Assembly (NCBI GenBank): GCA_019192485.1
Contig: JAHCMJ010000010.1
Coordinates: 1 to 34,878, forward strand
DNA: 34,878 nucleotides
Direction: 5' to 3'
From: Cyclobacteriaceae bacterium HetDA_MAG_MS6
GTDB taxonomy: Bacteria; Bacteroidota; Bacteroidia; Cytophagales; Cyclobacteriaceae
The notes below the pieces were generated by a model that had not been told where the DNA came from, searched no databases, and was given only the letters and a program-made list of their open reading frames with translations. Positions 17,355 through 26,275 of the stretch are shown here, piece after piece (positions within the stretch are counted from its first letter, which is position 1; every line of letters starts with the position of its first letter). Both the position numbers and the translations under genes were made by a program.

Positions 17355-20300
17355 CTAAAAGAAAGCAGTCAATTGCATCGATCCAGTATGTACAAAATCA
17401 ACATTTTCCGATTTCCTTCCGAAATATTGAAGAGTAAGTTGTAAGCCATTCGGAAGTGCCTGTTGCCAATTTACATTTGCAGTGATATTAGTACCCGGCC
17501 GCAAAGCATCCAGCAAGACATAACCTAGATAAGAGTTTTCCTCTCCCGTAAAATCAATATCCACCCAACTCATTTTTGCATTTAAGGCACCCTTTCCCAC
17601 TTTGGTCCAGGTCAGGTTTAGTTGATATTGGTCAACAGTTGATTGCTCCTCGGACACTTCCAGCAACTGGTTTGTCCGTTCTCTTCTAAGATAGTTGGCA
17701 TTCAGCCGAAAACTCCGAGATGGCTGCCAGGTAACCCCGGGATTCACTTCTCTGACATTTAGGTCAAAATTCCTTGACTCTAGAAAATCTGATGAATTAC
17801 CTAGGGTTCCCGTCAGTAGTTTAACATTGAAAACATAAATCCTGGCTATGTTTAAGCGCAGGTTGGAAGTCCAGTCTCGTTTCTGGCGAATCTCAAAACC
17901 ATTGCTAAGTAATTGCTTCCCATCATTCTCCAAGTAAATCAGATCCATGCCAAGCCCAGGTGCTGAGCGGTTGTAAAACAGACTATATCTCCGGCGAGCG
18001 TTAGTAGCTACTAATACCTCGCTAGACAGATCTGTGAAGAACGGATTAAGTCTCTTGGCTAAATCGCTGTCAGTCACCTTCTGATTCACGTTGAAGTTAA
18101 TATTGAATGATACCCTTGAAAGCATTCGTTTCAATCCGGTAGAGTCTCTCCACCTCCTAGGCGTGTAGGCATCGATTGTGTGTGTGTAAAGCGTATTAAA
18201 TGCTTCTTGGTATTCATCCGTAGGCACAAAGAGTTTGATGTATAATCGTTCATCGGGGTTGATGGCTTCGTAAAATTCGTTGAGATCCTGCACCCCATCG
18301 CCATTATCATCCCGCCAGGTATGTGTGCCCTCACCTGTTGTCACAGGAACAAATACAAACTCTCTCCGAAGTTCACGGCTGCTGGTTGTGGAATAAGTCA
18401 ATCTACTAAGCAGGTGCCGGTTAAAAAACTGATTCGTGGCCTGCAGACGACCTTGTACATTTCGCTCTGTAGGTAATTGGGGGTCCAGCCTATTTTCTAC
18501 CTGTCGATAGTTTACGGTCATAATCACCTTATTCCTTGCTCTTTTTCGAGTAGATAGGGAAAATGACGCTTGGTCTGAATGTGTAAAATCTTGCATGACT
18601 CCCTGTATAGGTATTTGATCATCTCTATACCTGTAGTCTACCTGCATTTGAAGGGATGTGGAATCACCTGCCTTTAAGAATACCGAATGTTCTCTGAAAT
18701 GCATGGCAGAGCCGATAGTTTCGCCATCATTGTTGCTTACCTCATTTTCATCCAGTCGAAATCGATATCCGGGGTTCCACTTGTTCCACAAAAGCCCGAT
18801 TTCAGAAAAAGATTGCTGCCACTTTGCGTTGGTATTGATTTGTTCGTTGAACATCAGAAGATGATCGCTTCGCATGTAGAGCTTACCCCATCGTTGGTTT
18901 ATTTTTAACTTCTGTCTGGTCCCTTCTAACACAATCCCACGTTTGCGATAGTAAAATTGATGATCAATTCGGTTGTACTTATCTTTTTCCAGTTTGATGT
19001 TTGAGCTGATCATAATCTCTTCCTGAGCAGAGGAATCGTATGGTGATAAATAGTTCCAATCTCTGTCAAACTCAATGTATCTAAACCTATCAATGGGGCG
19101 AAAATCCTGACCATTCAGCTCAAGGTCAGCACCAATTATGGCTTGATACTTCTTCATGATGGGGAGCTTTCTTTGCTTGCTTCGCCAACCTGCTTTCCAT
19201 GCAAAACCCACATTATCCGAGTCATCAAGAGAAGAAAATAGATTTCTATCATGATTAGAAATAGCCAGTTCCTGGTAAATAGAATCGTACTTACCCAACT
19301 TCTGGCCTAACCCAAAAGTGGTCATCAGGCGTTGGTTTGGAGTGGTCAACCTGATCACGGGCTCATATACTCCTTGCGGCTGCCCATTGATGGGAGGCAC
19401 CCATTGATATATGCGTCCATTGGCCGTGCTTTGTACCAAAACGTAATTGCCAAGTCCCAGACCTAATTCCGTGAAAGAGAGGCTAAACCGAGCACTATCC
19501 CTATTTTGAGAGGCTTCGTACACCGTATAGGTGATATTTTCTATAGTAACTTGCTTGCGGGCATACAGGATTCGGTTTTCATCAAAGTCCACAGAGTCTA
19601 TGCCACCAATAACAGCTGCTTGGGCATCGTCCCCCGCCAGCTGTAGCGAAGCCAGCTCTAGCGTGTCTAAATCAAACCCCAGCGTATTACTCGGATTGTC
19701 CTTTTCTCTGTAAATACTGAAGTAAAACTTTGTTCTATCAGTAGCCAGAAGTTGATTGAATGATAGATTCGATCGGCCATAATTTTGCTCCGCATATTCG
19801 AAGTCTATTCTAATCCTGGAAAATTGGGTGATGACCACATTTGCATTGAAGGTAACCTCACCTAAATTGTAGTCGATGACGTAATCGTTATCAAACCCCC
19901 TATTCAAGAGTTGTCCATCGAGATAAACCTTCTCAGAATTGGCAAGCACAATAATAAATCGTTCACCTTCTGCCCCACGTAATCGATAAGGCCCTTGCAC
20001 ACCCTCTATCGGATCTACAGCGATGGAAGCAAACTTACCTTTAGCAACGGAAGCATTGACTTGACTAAATGATTGCCATTTTCCTACAGAATCCTTGACG
20101 GTCAGACTTAGGCCTTGTACGTTCTTGTAGTACTTCAAGAAGTAGCTCTCAGTGAAAGGGTTCTTCAGTACCACATCGCCAGCGGTAAGGCCGAAACGAT
20201 CATTGTAGATCTTCACAAACACATTATCAAAATCTCTAAGTTGCTGTGTATTACCCTCAGGTTGATAAGGAATATTCTGATCGGTGATAACTGCCTGGAT

Positions 20301-20897
20301 ACTAAGGTTGTCTGAAAGTCGCCCCTGCATCTGGAGATTTAGTGAGGAATTGACAAATAGACTTTGACGATTACCAAAACTCACACCTCTGGATATCGTA
20401 CCTGACTTATTGAGTCCAGCACTTGAAAAAAGTTGTTGTCGCTGAAGCGTTTGGCCTTGGGATTCTCTTTTGATAATAGATGACCCTGCATACTCATAAG
20501 CGGCGATTGGTCGACCTGTCATAGGTGTCGTAAACACAGAAGAAATAACTCTGTAACAAACCTCTAGCTCAACGCTATCTGTAGTAGGCAGTGTCAAGGT
20601 GTTATCAGTTTCGTCAAAATCAAAGTGAATATCCTTGTCAAGAAGGTAAACTGAGCTTGGTTCAATAGGTAGACTGTCCAATTTGAAAAACCTGGAGTTT
20701 CCCGGGATACTTTTACATCTCAGATTGCTCAACTGTGCCATTACAGGGCCAGCCAAATTAAGCAATACGAGAAAGATGGATGCTCTAACTAGGAGTCGGA
20801 AGTGATATATAGAATGAGGTACCCTCTCCCATCTCTGACTCGAACCATATGTTTCCGTTTGCTTGCTCAATCCCTTTCTTAGCGATAGCCAGACCAA
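17355..20897 (-). CDS. large outer-membrane/surface protein, beta-strand-rich (function unknown)
   Basis: 1180 aa; signal-peptide-like segment SIFLVLLNLAGPVMAQ; many amphipathic strands; contains DDNGDGVQDLNEF; start codon uncertain. Confidence 0.75.
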   Translation of the reverse strand: MVWLSLRKGLSKQTETYGSSQRWERVPHSIYHFRLLVRASIFLVLLNLAGPVMAQLSNLRCKSIPGNSRFFKLDSLPIEPSSVYLLDKDIHFDFDETDNTLTLPTTDSVELEVCYRVISSVFTTPMTGRPIAAYEYAGSSIIKRESQGQTLQRQQLFSSAGLNKSGTISRGVSFGNRQSLFVNSSLNLQMQGRLSDNLSIQAVITDQNIPYQPEGNTQQLRDFDNVFVKIYNDRFGLTAGDVVLKNPFTESYFLKYYKNVQGLSLTVKDSVGKWQSFSQVNASVAKGKFASIAVDPIEGVQGPYRLRGAEGERFIIVLANSEKVYLDGQLLNRGFDNDYVIDYNLGEVTFNANVVITQFSRIRIDFEYAEQNYGRSNLSFNQLLATDRTKFYFSIYREKDNPSNTLGFDLDTLELASLQLAGDDAQAAVIGGIDSVDFDENRILYARKQVTIENITYTVYEASQNRDSARFSLSFTELGLGLGNYVLVQSTANGRIYQWVPPINGQPQGVYEPVIRLTTPNQRLMTTFGLGQKLGKYDSIYQELAISNHDRNLFSSLDDSDNVGFAWKAGWRSKQRKLPIMKKYQAIIGADLELNGQDFRPIDRFRYIEFDRDWNYLSPYDSSAQEEIMISSNIKLEKDKYNRIDHQFYYRKRGIVLEGTRQKLKINQRWGKLYMRSDHLLMFNEQINTNAKWQQSFSEIGLLWNKWNPGYRFRLDENEVSNNDGETIGSAMHFREHSVFLKAGDSTSLQMQVDYRYRDDQIPIQGVMQDFTHSDQASFSLSTRKRARNKVIMTVNYRQVENRLDPQLPTERNVQGRLQATNQFFNRHLLSRLTYSTTSSRELRREFVFVPVTTGEGTHTWRDDNGDGVQDLNEFYEAINPDERLYIKLFVPTDEYQEAFNTLYTHTIDAYTPRRWRDSTGLKRMLSRVSFNINFNVNQKVTDSDLAKRLNPFFTDLSSEVLVATNARRRYSLFYNRSAPGLGMDLIYLENDGKQLLSNGFEIRQKRDWTSNLRLNIARIYVFNVKLLTGTLGNSSDFLESRNFDLNVREVNPGVTWQPSRSFRLNANYLRRERTNQLLEVSEEQSTVDQYQLNLTWTKVGKGALNAKMSWVDIDFTGEENSYLGYVLLDALRPGTNITANVNWQQALPNGLQLTLQYFGRKSENVDFVHTGSMQLTAFF

Positions 20898-23800
20898 TAC
20901 CGCTACCCATTTCTTTGGTACTAAAATATGGAGTAAATACCTTTTCTCTCAGTCCTTCGGGTATACCAGCTCCGTTATCCTGTACAGTCAGCAGCACCTT
21001 TGTGCCTCGTTTCCGAAGACTGATCTTAATCGAAGGCTTCTGATCATCTACCGCCTGAACGCCATTTAGGATAAGATTATTGAGTATTCTTCCCAGCATT
21101 TTGGGATCAGCACATACTTCAATACCAGGCTCGACTTTCGCTTCGATTGAGACATTTTCATTTTGATAAAGTCCGCTGATATCGGCTACTAGCTCTGAAA
21201 AGTCAAACACCTCATTTTCAGGGATTGGCATCTTGGCAAACTCCGAAAACGAATCTGCTATGGCTGACAGGGTATCAATCTGAGTAATAAGTGAATGCAA
21301 TGATTTGTATTGAGGGGAGCTTCTCTCGATACTACGCTGCATCTGCTGGATTTTCAAACGCATCGGTGTCAATGGGTTTTTGATCTCGTGAGCCACTTGC
21401 CTTGCTATCTCCTTCCAAGCCGTTTCTTTCTGGCTCTTCACAAGCGCTTCTTTACTTTCCTCCAACTTCGCCACCATATGATTGTATTCTTTTACTAACC
21501 CCCCTATCTCATCTTCGGCATCATAGTCAATAGGTTGATTCTCTTCCTGAAGATTGGTCTTTCTAAGTCTATCTGAAATCAGCCGAATAGGGTTTGTGAG
21601 AGACTTTAGTGCGGCATTTCCCGCAATGACACTCAGTAGAAAAATCATTGTGAATACAATTGCCAGGTTATTAAATACAGCTATTTGTTGTCTATTGAGG
21701 TGATTCTTAGAGTCGAAAAAAGGCATGGAAATTATGGCAAGAAGTTTACCTGTTTCAAACGATCTGATCCCGGTAAAAGAAGACTTATAGTTTAATTTTC
21801 CAATAGACTCTTCCAACACGATTCCCTCATCTTCATGTCCTTTGATAAACGATAGGGCCTTAGGATTGATATATTTTGAAAGAAGTTCCTTATTGAATAT
21901 TTCAGGTTGACTAGATGTGATCAAAAAACCCTGATCAGAGTACACATTGAGGTCTACTTGCAAAAACGTGGCTATTTCCGTGATCTTATTAGCGTACTCG
22001 TCTCTATTGATCCTGTTAGATAGGAATAGTTCCGTGTCGGTGGTGACATTTTCAGCAACATTTCTAGCCCTTTTTTGATAGCTGCGGTTGATCTCATCAC
22101 GATAAGAGTTGTTGAGCAAATTGAGCAAGGCGATACTTACTACCAACATGGGTATGAAAAACGATACACCAACGTAAAATTGAATCTTATTAGCAAGACT
22201 AAACTGGTGTCTTTTGTCAAAGTACCGTAGCATTTGATAGATAACACCGATGCTTAGAAGTGAGAGTAGGAAAAGAAAGGAAAAATTAGCAACAACTGAT
22301 TTGAATTCGTAGCGATCGGATGCTATCACAAGAAATTGACCGAAGTCCGCGTCGATGCCCAGTAGGTGCTTATCCCCAAGCTCCATCCCACCCTTTCTGG
22401 TGCGCAACCTGGCCAAGAGGCTTTGATCCACATTCCCTTCAAATGCATATTTTCCCTCGGTATAGACAAGGTTGTCGTTTTGGTACACTGCATAATCATA
22501 GCTTTTGCTTCTCCCCCCACTGGATTCCACAAGCAGAGACGGGAAAACACTCTTGGGAATATACTTTTTGAGCGCGAGTTCGATTACGATGTGCCCCATA
22601 ACCACCTCGAAATTCTCTACCGCCACGAAACACACGTACTTATTTCTACTTGCTTCATTTCCTTCCTTAAAGTAGATGTTATCAAAGTCTGTCCTGAGCT
22701 CCTCCAATTTAAACTCTGACTCATATTCTTGTAGCGTTTTCGTTTCCGTCAGTAGTATAGGTTGTCCGTCTTTTCCAAACTGATATACTCGAATATCATA
22801 CTTATCAAAGTAGCTATTGAAATACTGTCGAAGGATTTTTTCCTTTACATTTTGATTGGCAAGTAGCCTACTCATAAACCTTGTTCTTACATAAGGATCC
22901 TTTTTGATTTCCAGCAATATCTCCGAAAGAAACAACTCTCCTAAGACATCATTTTTGATAAATACTTCATTAGAGAATCTTAACTTGTTTTGCTTATCTC
23001 GACTTTCAAACTCCTTGTATATCGCTAAAGAAGACAATACCGAAGCTGTAGAAGCAATTAAGATGAGATACAGAAAAGTGGTAAACCTGACTCGAAAATA
23101 TTGAAAACTGAGACCTGTAAGGTCTAGAACAGCCCAACACGATAACTGAATGGCGATAATGTAGAGAGCATGCCCTCGGATGACTATTCCAAACAGCAAA
23201 GTCCCGGCAGCAATGATCAGCCACCGCGACAAGACATGAGGACAGAGTTTACCTAAAAGCTTATAGAAAACATGATTGAAACAGAAATAGATAATACCCC
23301 CGAGTACCGGGCTCAGATATGTAATACTTCTTACTAGGCCAAATGAAATAGATTCGCTGATATCCAAACTTATTTGTGAGTTGTGAATCAGAACTGAGAT
23401 CGTTTCATATACCAGATACGCATTGAGAAGCGACAAGGTAGCCACCAAAATGCCAAACATATACGACGCAATCGACCTTGATACTATTAGCCTGGTCAGT
23501 CGGAGCTTAGCGCTGTTTCTCAAAAGTAAAATGGCAAAAACAAGCAACATGGCCTGGTCTATCAGAAAGTCTCCCAGACTATTGGACAAAACACCAAAAG
23601 TGAAAATGATGGGATCAAAAAGAAAAAAGTCACTTAGCGGTTGAGAAACCCCATAGTAAAGTCCAACTTTCGCAAACAGCATAACAAAAAACACTAGAGA
23701 CAGAAAGCGCCCTCTATCTCTGCGGCATACCGAGAGTTGAGAAATCTCGGAAATAGCAAAATATATGGTATAAACCAGCGCTACGAACAAGATAAAATGA

Positions 23801-24366
23801 AATAGCCATCCGGTCGGCTTATCATTTATAGCTATACTGAAAAGATGGTGTCCTTGAAAATACAATGGCTCACCATCCGAGCTCAATTCTGCTTTTACCT
23901 TGCCAAATACTACCTCATTATATCCTGGTTGCAAATACTGATTTTGCAATCTGTACTGCATGTATATAGGTAAAAATGTGAAGAGTTCTACCTTTCGACT
24001 GGTACCAAAGACGAGTACTTTTTTCTGTACAAGGTATTTGTTTGCCTCATTGTACAGGAAAATGGTGTCGGAGTTGCGCAATTCACTATAAGATGGTGTA
24101 GGTAGATTAGTGTTCCAAAAGAACAGACGCCCGTTGTCATAAGCCACTACCGGGTCTACGAGAAGGTCTTCAACCTCCAACGGAAGGTCATTTTCTACTC
24201 GCTCCGAAAGCCTTTCCAATACTTCCTGGTGTAGCCGTATATGATAATCGAGTCTCTTCTGGACAGAATCAACAGGTTTTAAATAGACCGAATGCGCAAG
24301 CCAAGACAATAATCCTATTGCTAAAGTCCCAAGCCATACAATAGCCAGATGTTTCCTTTTTCTCAT
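20785..24366 (-). CDS. membrane sensor histidine kinase, NtrY-like, with HAMP, HisKA and HATPase_c
   Basis: Multiple TMs; HAMP-like TNPIRLISDRLRK; H-box QVAHEIKNPLTPMRLKIQQMQ; N-box NLILNGVQAV; G-boxes DNGAGIPEGL, GSGIGLAI. Confidence 0.93.
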   Translation of the reverse strand: MRKRKHLAIVWLGTLAIGLLSWLAHSVYLKPVDSVQKRLDYHIRLHQEVLERLSERVENDLPLEVEDLLVDPVVAYDNGRLFFWNTNLPTPSYSELRNSDTIFLYNEANKYLVQKKVLVFGTSRKVELFTFLPIYMQYRLQNQYLQPGYNEVVFGKVKAELSSDGEPLYFQGHHLFSIAINDKPTGWLFHFILFVALVYTIYFAISEISQLSVCRRDRGRFLSLVFFVMLFAKVGLYYGVSQPLSDFFLFDPIIFTFGVLSNSLGDFLIDQAMLLVFAILLLRNSAKLRLTRLIVSRSIASYMFGILVATLSLLNAYLVYETISVLIHNSQISLDISESISFGLVRSITYLSPVLGGIIYFCFNHVFYKLLGKLCPHVLSRWLIIAAGTLLFGIVIRGHALYIIAIQLSCWAVLDLTGLSFQYFRVRFTTFLYLILIASTASVLSSLAIYKEFESRDKQNKLRFSNEVFIKNDVLGELFLSEILLEIKKDPYVRTRFMSRLLANQNVKEKILRQYFNSYFDKYDIRVYQFGKDGQPILLTETKTLQEYESEFKLEELRTDFDNIYFKEGNEASRNKYVCFVAVENFEVVMGHIVIELALKKYIPKSVFPSLLVESSGGRSKSYDYAVYQNDNLVYTEGKYAFEGNVDQSLLARLRTRKGGMELGDKHLLGIDADFGQFLVIASDRYEFKSVVANFSFLFLLSLLSIGVIYQMLRYFDKRHQFSLANKIQFYVGVSFFIPMLVVSIALLNLLNNSYRDEINRSYQKRARNVAENVTTDTELFLSNRINRDEYANKITEIATFLQVDLNVYSDQGFLITSSQPEIFNKELLSKYINPKALSFIKGHEDEGIVLEESIGKLNYKSSFTGIRSFETGKLLAIISMPFFDSKNHLNRQQIAVFNNLAIVFTMIFLLSVIAGNAALKSLTNPIRLISDRLRKTNLQEENQPIDYDAEDEIGGLVKEYNHMVAKLEESKEALVKSQKETAWKEIARQVAHEIKNPLTPMRLKIQQMQRSIERSSPQYKSLHSLITQIDTLSAIADSFSEFAKMPIPENEVFDFSELVADISGLYQNENVSIEAKVEPGIEVCADPKMLGRILNNLILNGVQAVDDQKPSIKISLRKRGTKVLLTVQDNGAGIPEGLREKVFTPYFSTKEMGSGIGLAIAKKGIEQANGNIWFESEMGEGTSFYISLPTPS

Positions 24367-24408
24367 AAATGCACGGAAAACAGTTTTAAATATAATCCAT
24401 CAACCCTA

Positions 24409-24786
24409 CTAAAGGGAAGGGTCATATTTAACTCCGCCAAAAACATGCAAAAAAAGAATTCTGGAATACCGGAAGTTTAACGGATATGAAAGTAAAGCGA
24501 GCAATGCGACAGTAACAACATAGACTTCTATGTTGGGATTGCCAAACAAAAAATACAGAATGACAGAAGCCACTAGAAATATGCCAACAGAAAGGGCATA
24601 ACTGACATACATGGCTCCATAGAAGAATCCAGGCTCTCTCTCAAAACGAAATCCACAGTGAGCGCATTGCTCATTCATTTCGCCAAATTTGGATAGTTTG
24701 GCAGGTGAATGAGTAAACATTGCCCCTGATCTACATCTAGGACATTTGCCCTTTAAGACGGCTTGCAAGGCTTCTTTTTCGCCCAT
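24409..24786 (-). CDS. DUF983 family protein
   Basis: KCPRCRSGAMF...CAHCGFRFEREPGFFYGAMYVSYALSV; two CxxC pairs plus two TMs. Confidence 0.88.
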   Translation of the reverse strand: MGEKEALQAVLKGKCPRCRSGAMFTHSPAKLSKFGEMNEQCAHCGFRFEREPGFFYGAMYVSYALSVGIFLVASVILYFLFGNPNIEVYVVTVALLALLSYPLNFRYSRILFLHVFGGVKYDPSL

Positions 24787-25009
24787 TGATTTTACTATTT
24801 CTATACCAAAAAAAAGCCACCACTGCTATCAGAAGATAAGGTGTACAAAACAAATAAATAATCCCGGTGTTAAGTCCTGCCGCGAAAGAGGTCTCTCCAT
24901 GACTAACATTATTAACCACCTGAGTTCTACACATCGCGCACTGCGCCATAGAAACCACAGGAGAGAGAAAAAGCAAGAAGGCGGCTGTAATACTGAGTAT
25001 TAACTTCAT
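24737..25009 (-). CDS. small membrane protein with CAMC motif
   Basis: Signal peptide, AQCAMCRTQVVNNVSHGE, one further TM; overlaps the DUF983 gene by 50 bp. Confidence 0.75.
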   Translation of the reverse strand: MKLILSITAAFLLFLSPVVSMAQCAMCRTQVVNNVSHGETSFAAGLNTGIIYLFCTPYLLIAVVAFFWYRNSKINGRKRSLASRLKGQMS

Positions 25010-25109
25010 AGCTTAAAATTAACATGAGACTCTCTATTAACATCACGCCAAAACTTAAAGTTTGGTGGTGGGGTAGAAAACATTAAATTAAGGGTATTAG
25101 CAATCAATT

Positions 25110-25697
25110 TTGAGCATGATGGCAAGCTGGATCAATGAACCGAGCGATTGGAAGTATGAAAAAAATCGGTTAGAGATGTTTGTAACTGGAAAGACCGATT
25201 TCTGGAGAAAGACCCACTATGGTTTTACTGTTGATGATGGACCTTTTTTCTATACACGCAGAGGAGGAGAATTCGAAGTATCTGCCAAAATATCAGCAGA
25301 CTACCAAGCACGATATGATCAAGCTGGTCTTATGATCAGAGTAGACGAAACGATGTGGATCAAAGCTGGGATTGAATATGTCGATGGCAGATTTCATGCA
25401 AGCACGGTAGTCACAAGAAATTTTAGCGACTGGAGCCTAGTGGCACTGGGGAAAAACATGGATGCTATTTTCATAAAAATGCTACGGAAGTTGGACGCAG
25501 TAGAAGTTTCCTATTCCATAGATGGATCAAACTATCAATTGATGCGTTTGGCCTATTTTCCTGATAATATTCCTGTGGATATAGGTCTGATGGCGGCCTC
25601 CCCGGATGGCGAAGGCTTCAATGCAAGGTTTGATCACATCCAAATTAAACATCTACCCGATCAAAGAAGAATCAACTGGCTATCAGAAAACGCCTAG
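25110..25697 (+). CDS. DUF1349-like (concanavalin-like) protein; likely start ATG at 25116 or 25119
   Basis: DFWRKTHYGFTVDDGPFFY...DQAGLMIRVDETMWIKAGIEYVDG...VTRNFSDWS; the track start at 25110 is TTG. Confidence 0.88.
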   Translation: MSMMASWINEPSDWKYEKNRLEMFVTGKTDFWRKTHYGFTVDDGPFFYTRRGGEFEVSAKISADYQARYDQAGLMIRVDETMWIKAGIEYVDGRFHASTVVTRNFSDWSLVALGKNMDAIFIKMLRKLDAVEVSYSIDGSNYQLMRLAYFPDNIPVDIGLMAASPDGEGFNARFDHIQIKHLPDQRRINWLSENA

Positions 25698-25699
25698 AA

Positions 25700-26275
25700 C
25701 TAAAATAGGTAATAGTCCCTGATCATAAAGTACACAATCACGCCAGTGACGGAGACATACAACCAAATCGGATAAGCAAACTTGACCAACTTACGATGTC
25801 TGGATATTTGATTGGAGAGTGCGTAGTAAAAAGCCATCAGAACAAAAGGCACCACCCCTATGGACATCCCAATATGAGATAGAAGCACAAAAACATATAT
25901 CTTTCGCGAGAATCCGACTCTTGAAAGCTCTAAAGCACTTAATTCTCCGTTCCCATCAACGTCACCATATCTAACAGAGGGAGCACTTGAGTGGTAGACT
26001 ATGTACGTAACAAGGAAGATCACACCGAGTATCAAACAAGTCAACATCAAATTGCGATGAAGCACAATGCTTTTTTGCTTGACCGCGATCAATGCTAGAA
26101 CCAATAAGAATGCAGTGACACTATTTATTCCGGCAATAACATGTGGCAGAACAGATATCCAATTTCCAGCTCCAAATTTCAGAGGTGCAAAAAGCAATAA
26201 GGCCACCACAAGGGGAATAATGACAGAAACCCATCTTATAACCTTAACATATCGCTCATTACTTTGTATTTTCAT
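25700..26275 (-). CDS. DUF420 family membrane protein
   Basis: Polytopic; LPHVIAGINSVTAFLLVLALIAVKQKSIVLHRNLMLTCLILGVIFLVTYIVYHSS; oxidase-operon context. Confidence 0.88.
   Translation of the reverse strand: MKIQSNERYVKVIRWVSVIIPLVVALLLFAPLKFGAGNWISVLPHVIAGINSVTAFLLVLALIAVKQKSIVLHRNLMLTCLILGVIFLVTYIVYHSSAPSVRYGDVDGNGELSALELSRVGFSRKIYVFVLLSHIGMSIGVVPFVLMAFYYALSNQISRHRKLVKFAYPIWLYVSVTGVIVYFMIRDYYLF

Noticed and set aside
22366-22719. 117-aa plus-strand ORF and overlapping small ORFs near 22320-22571
   Set aside because: Antisense to the histidine kinase; no domain evidence.
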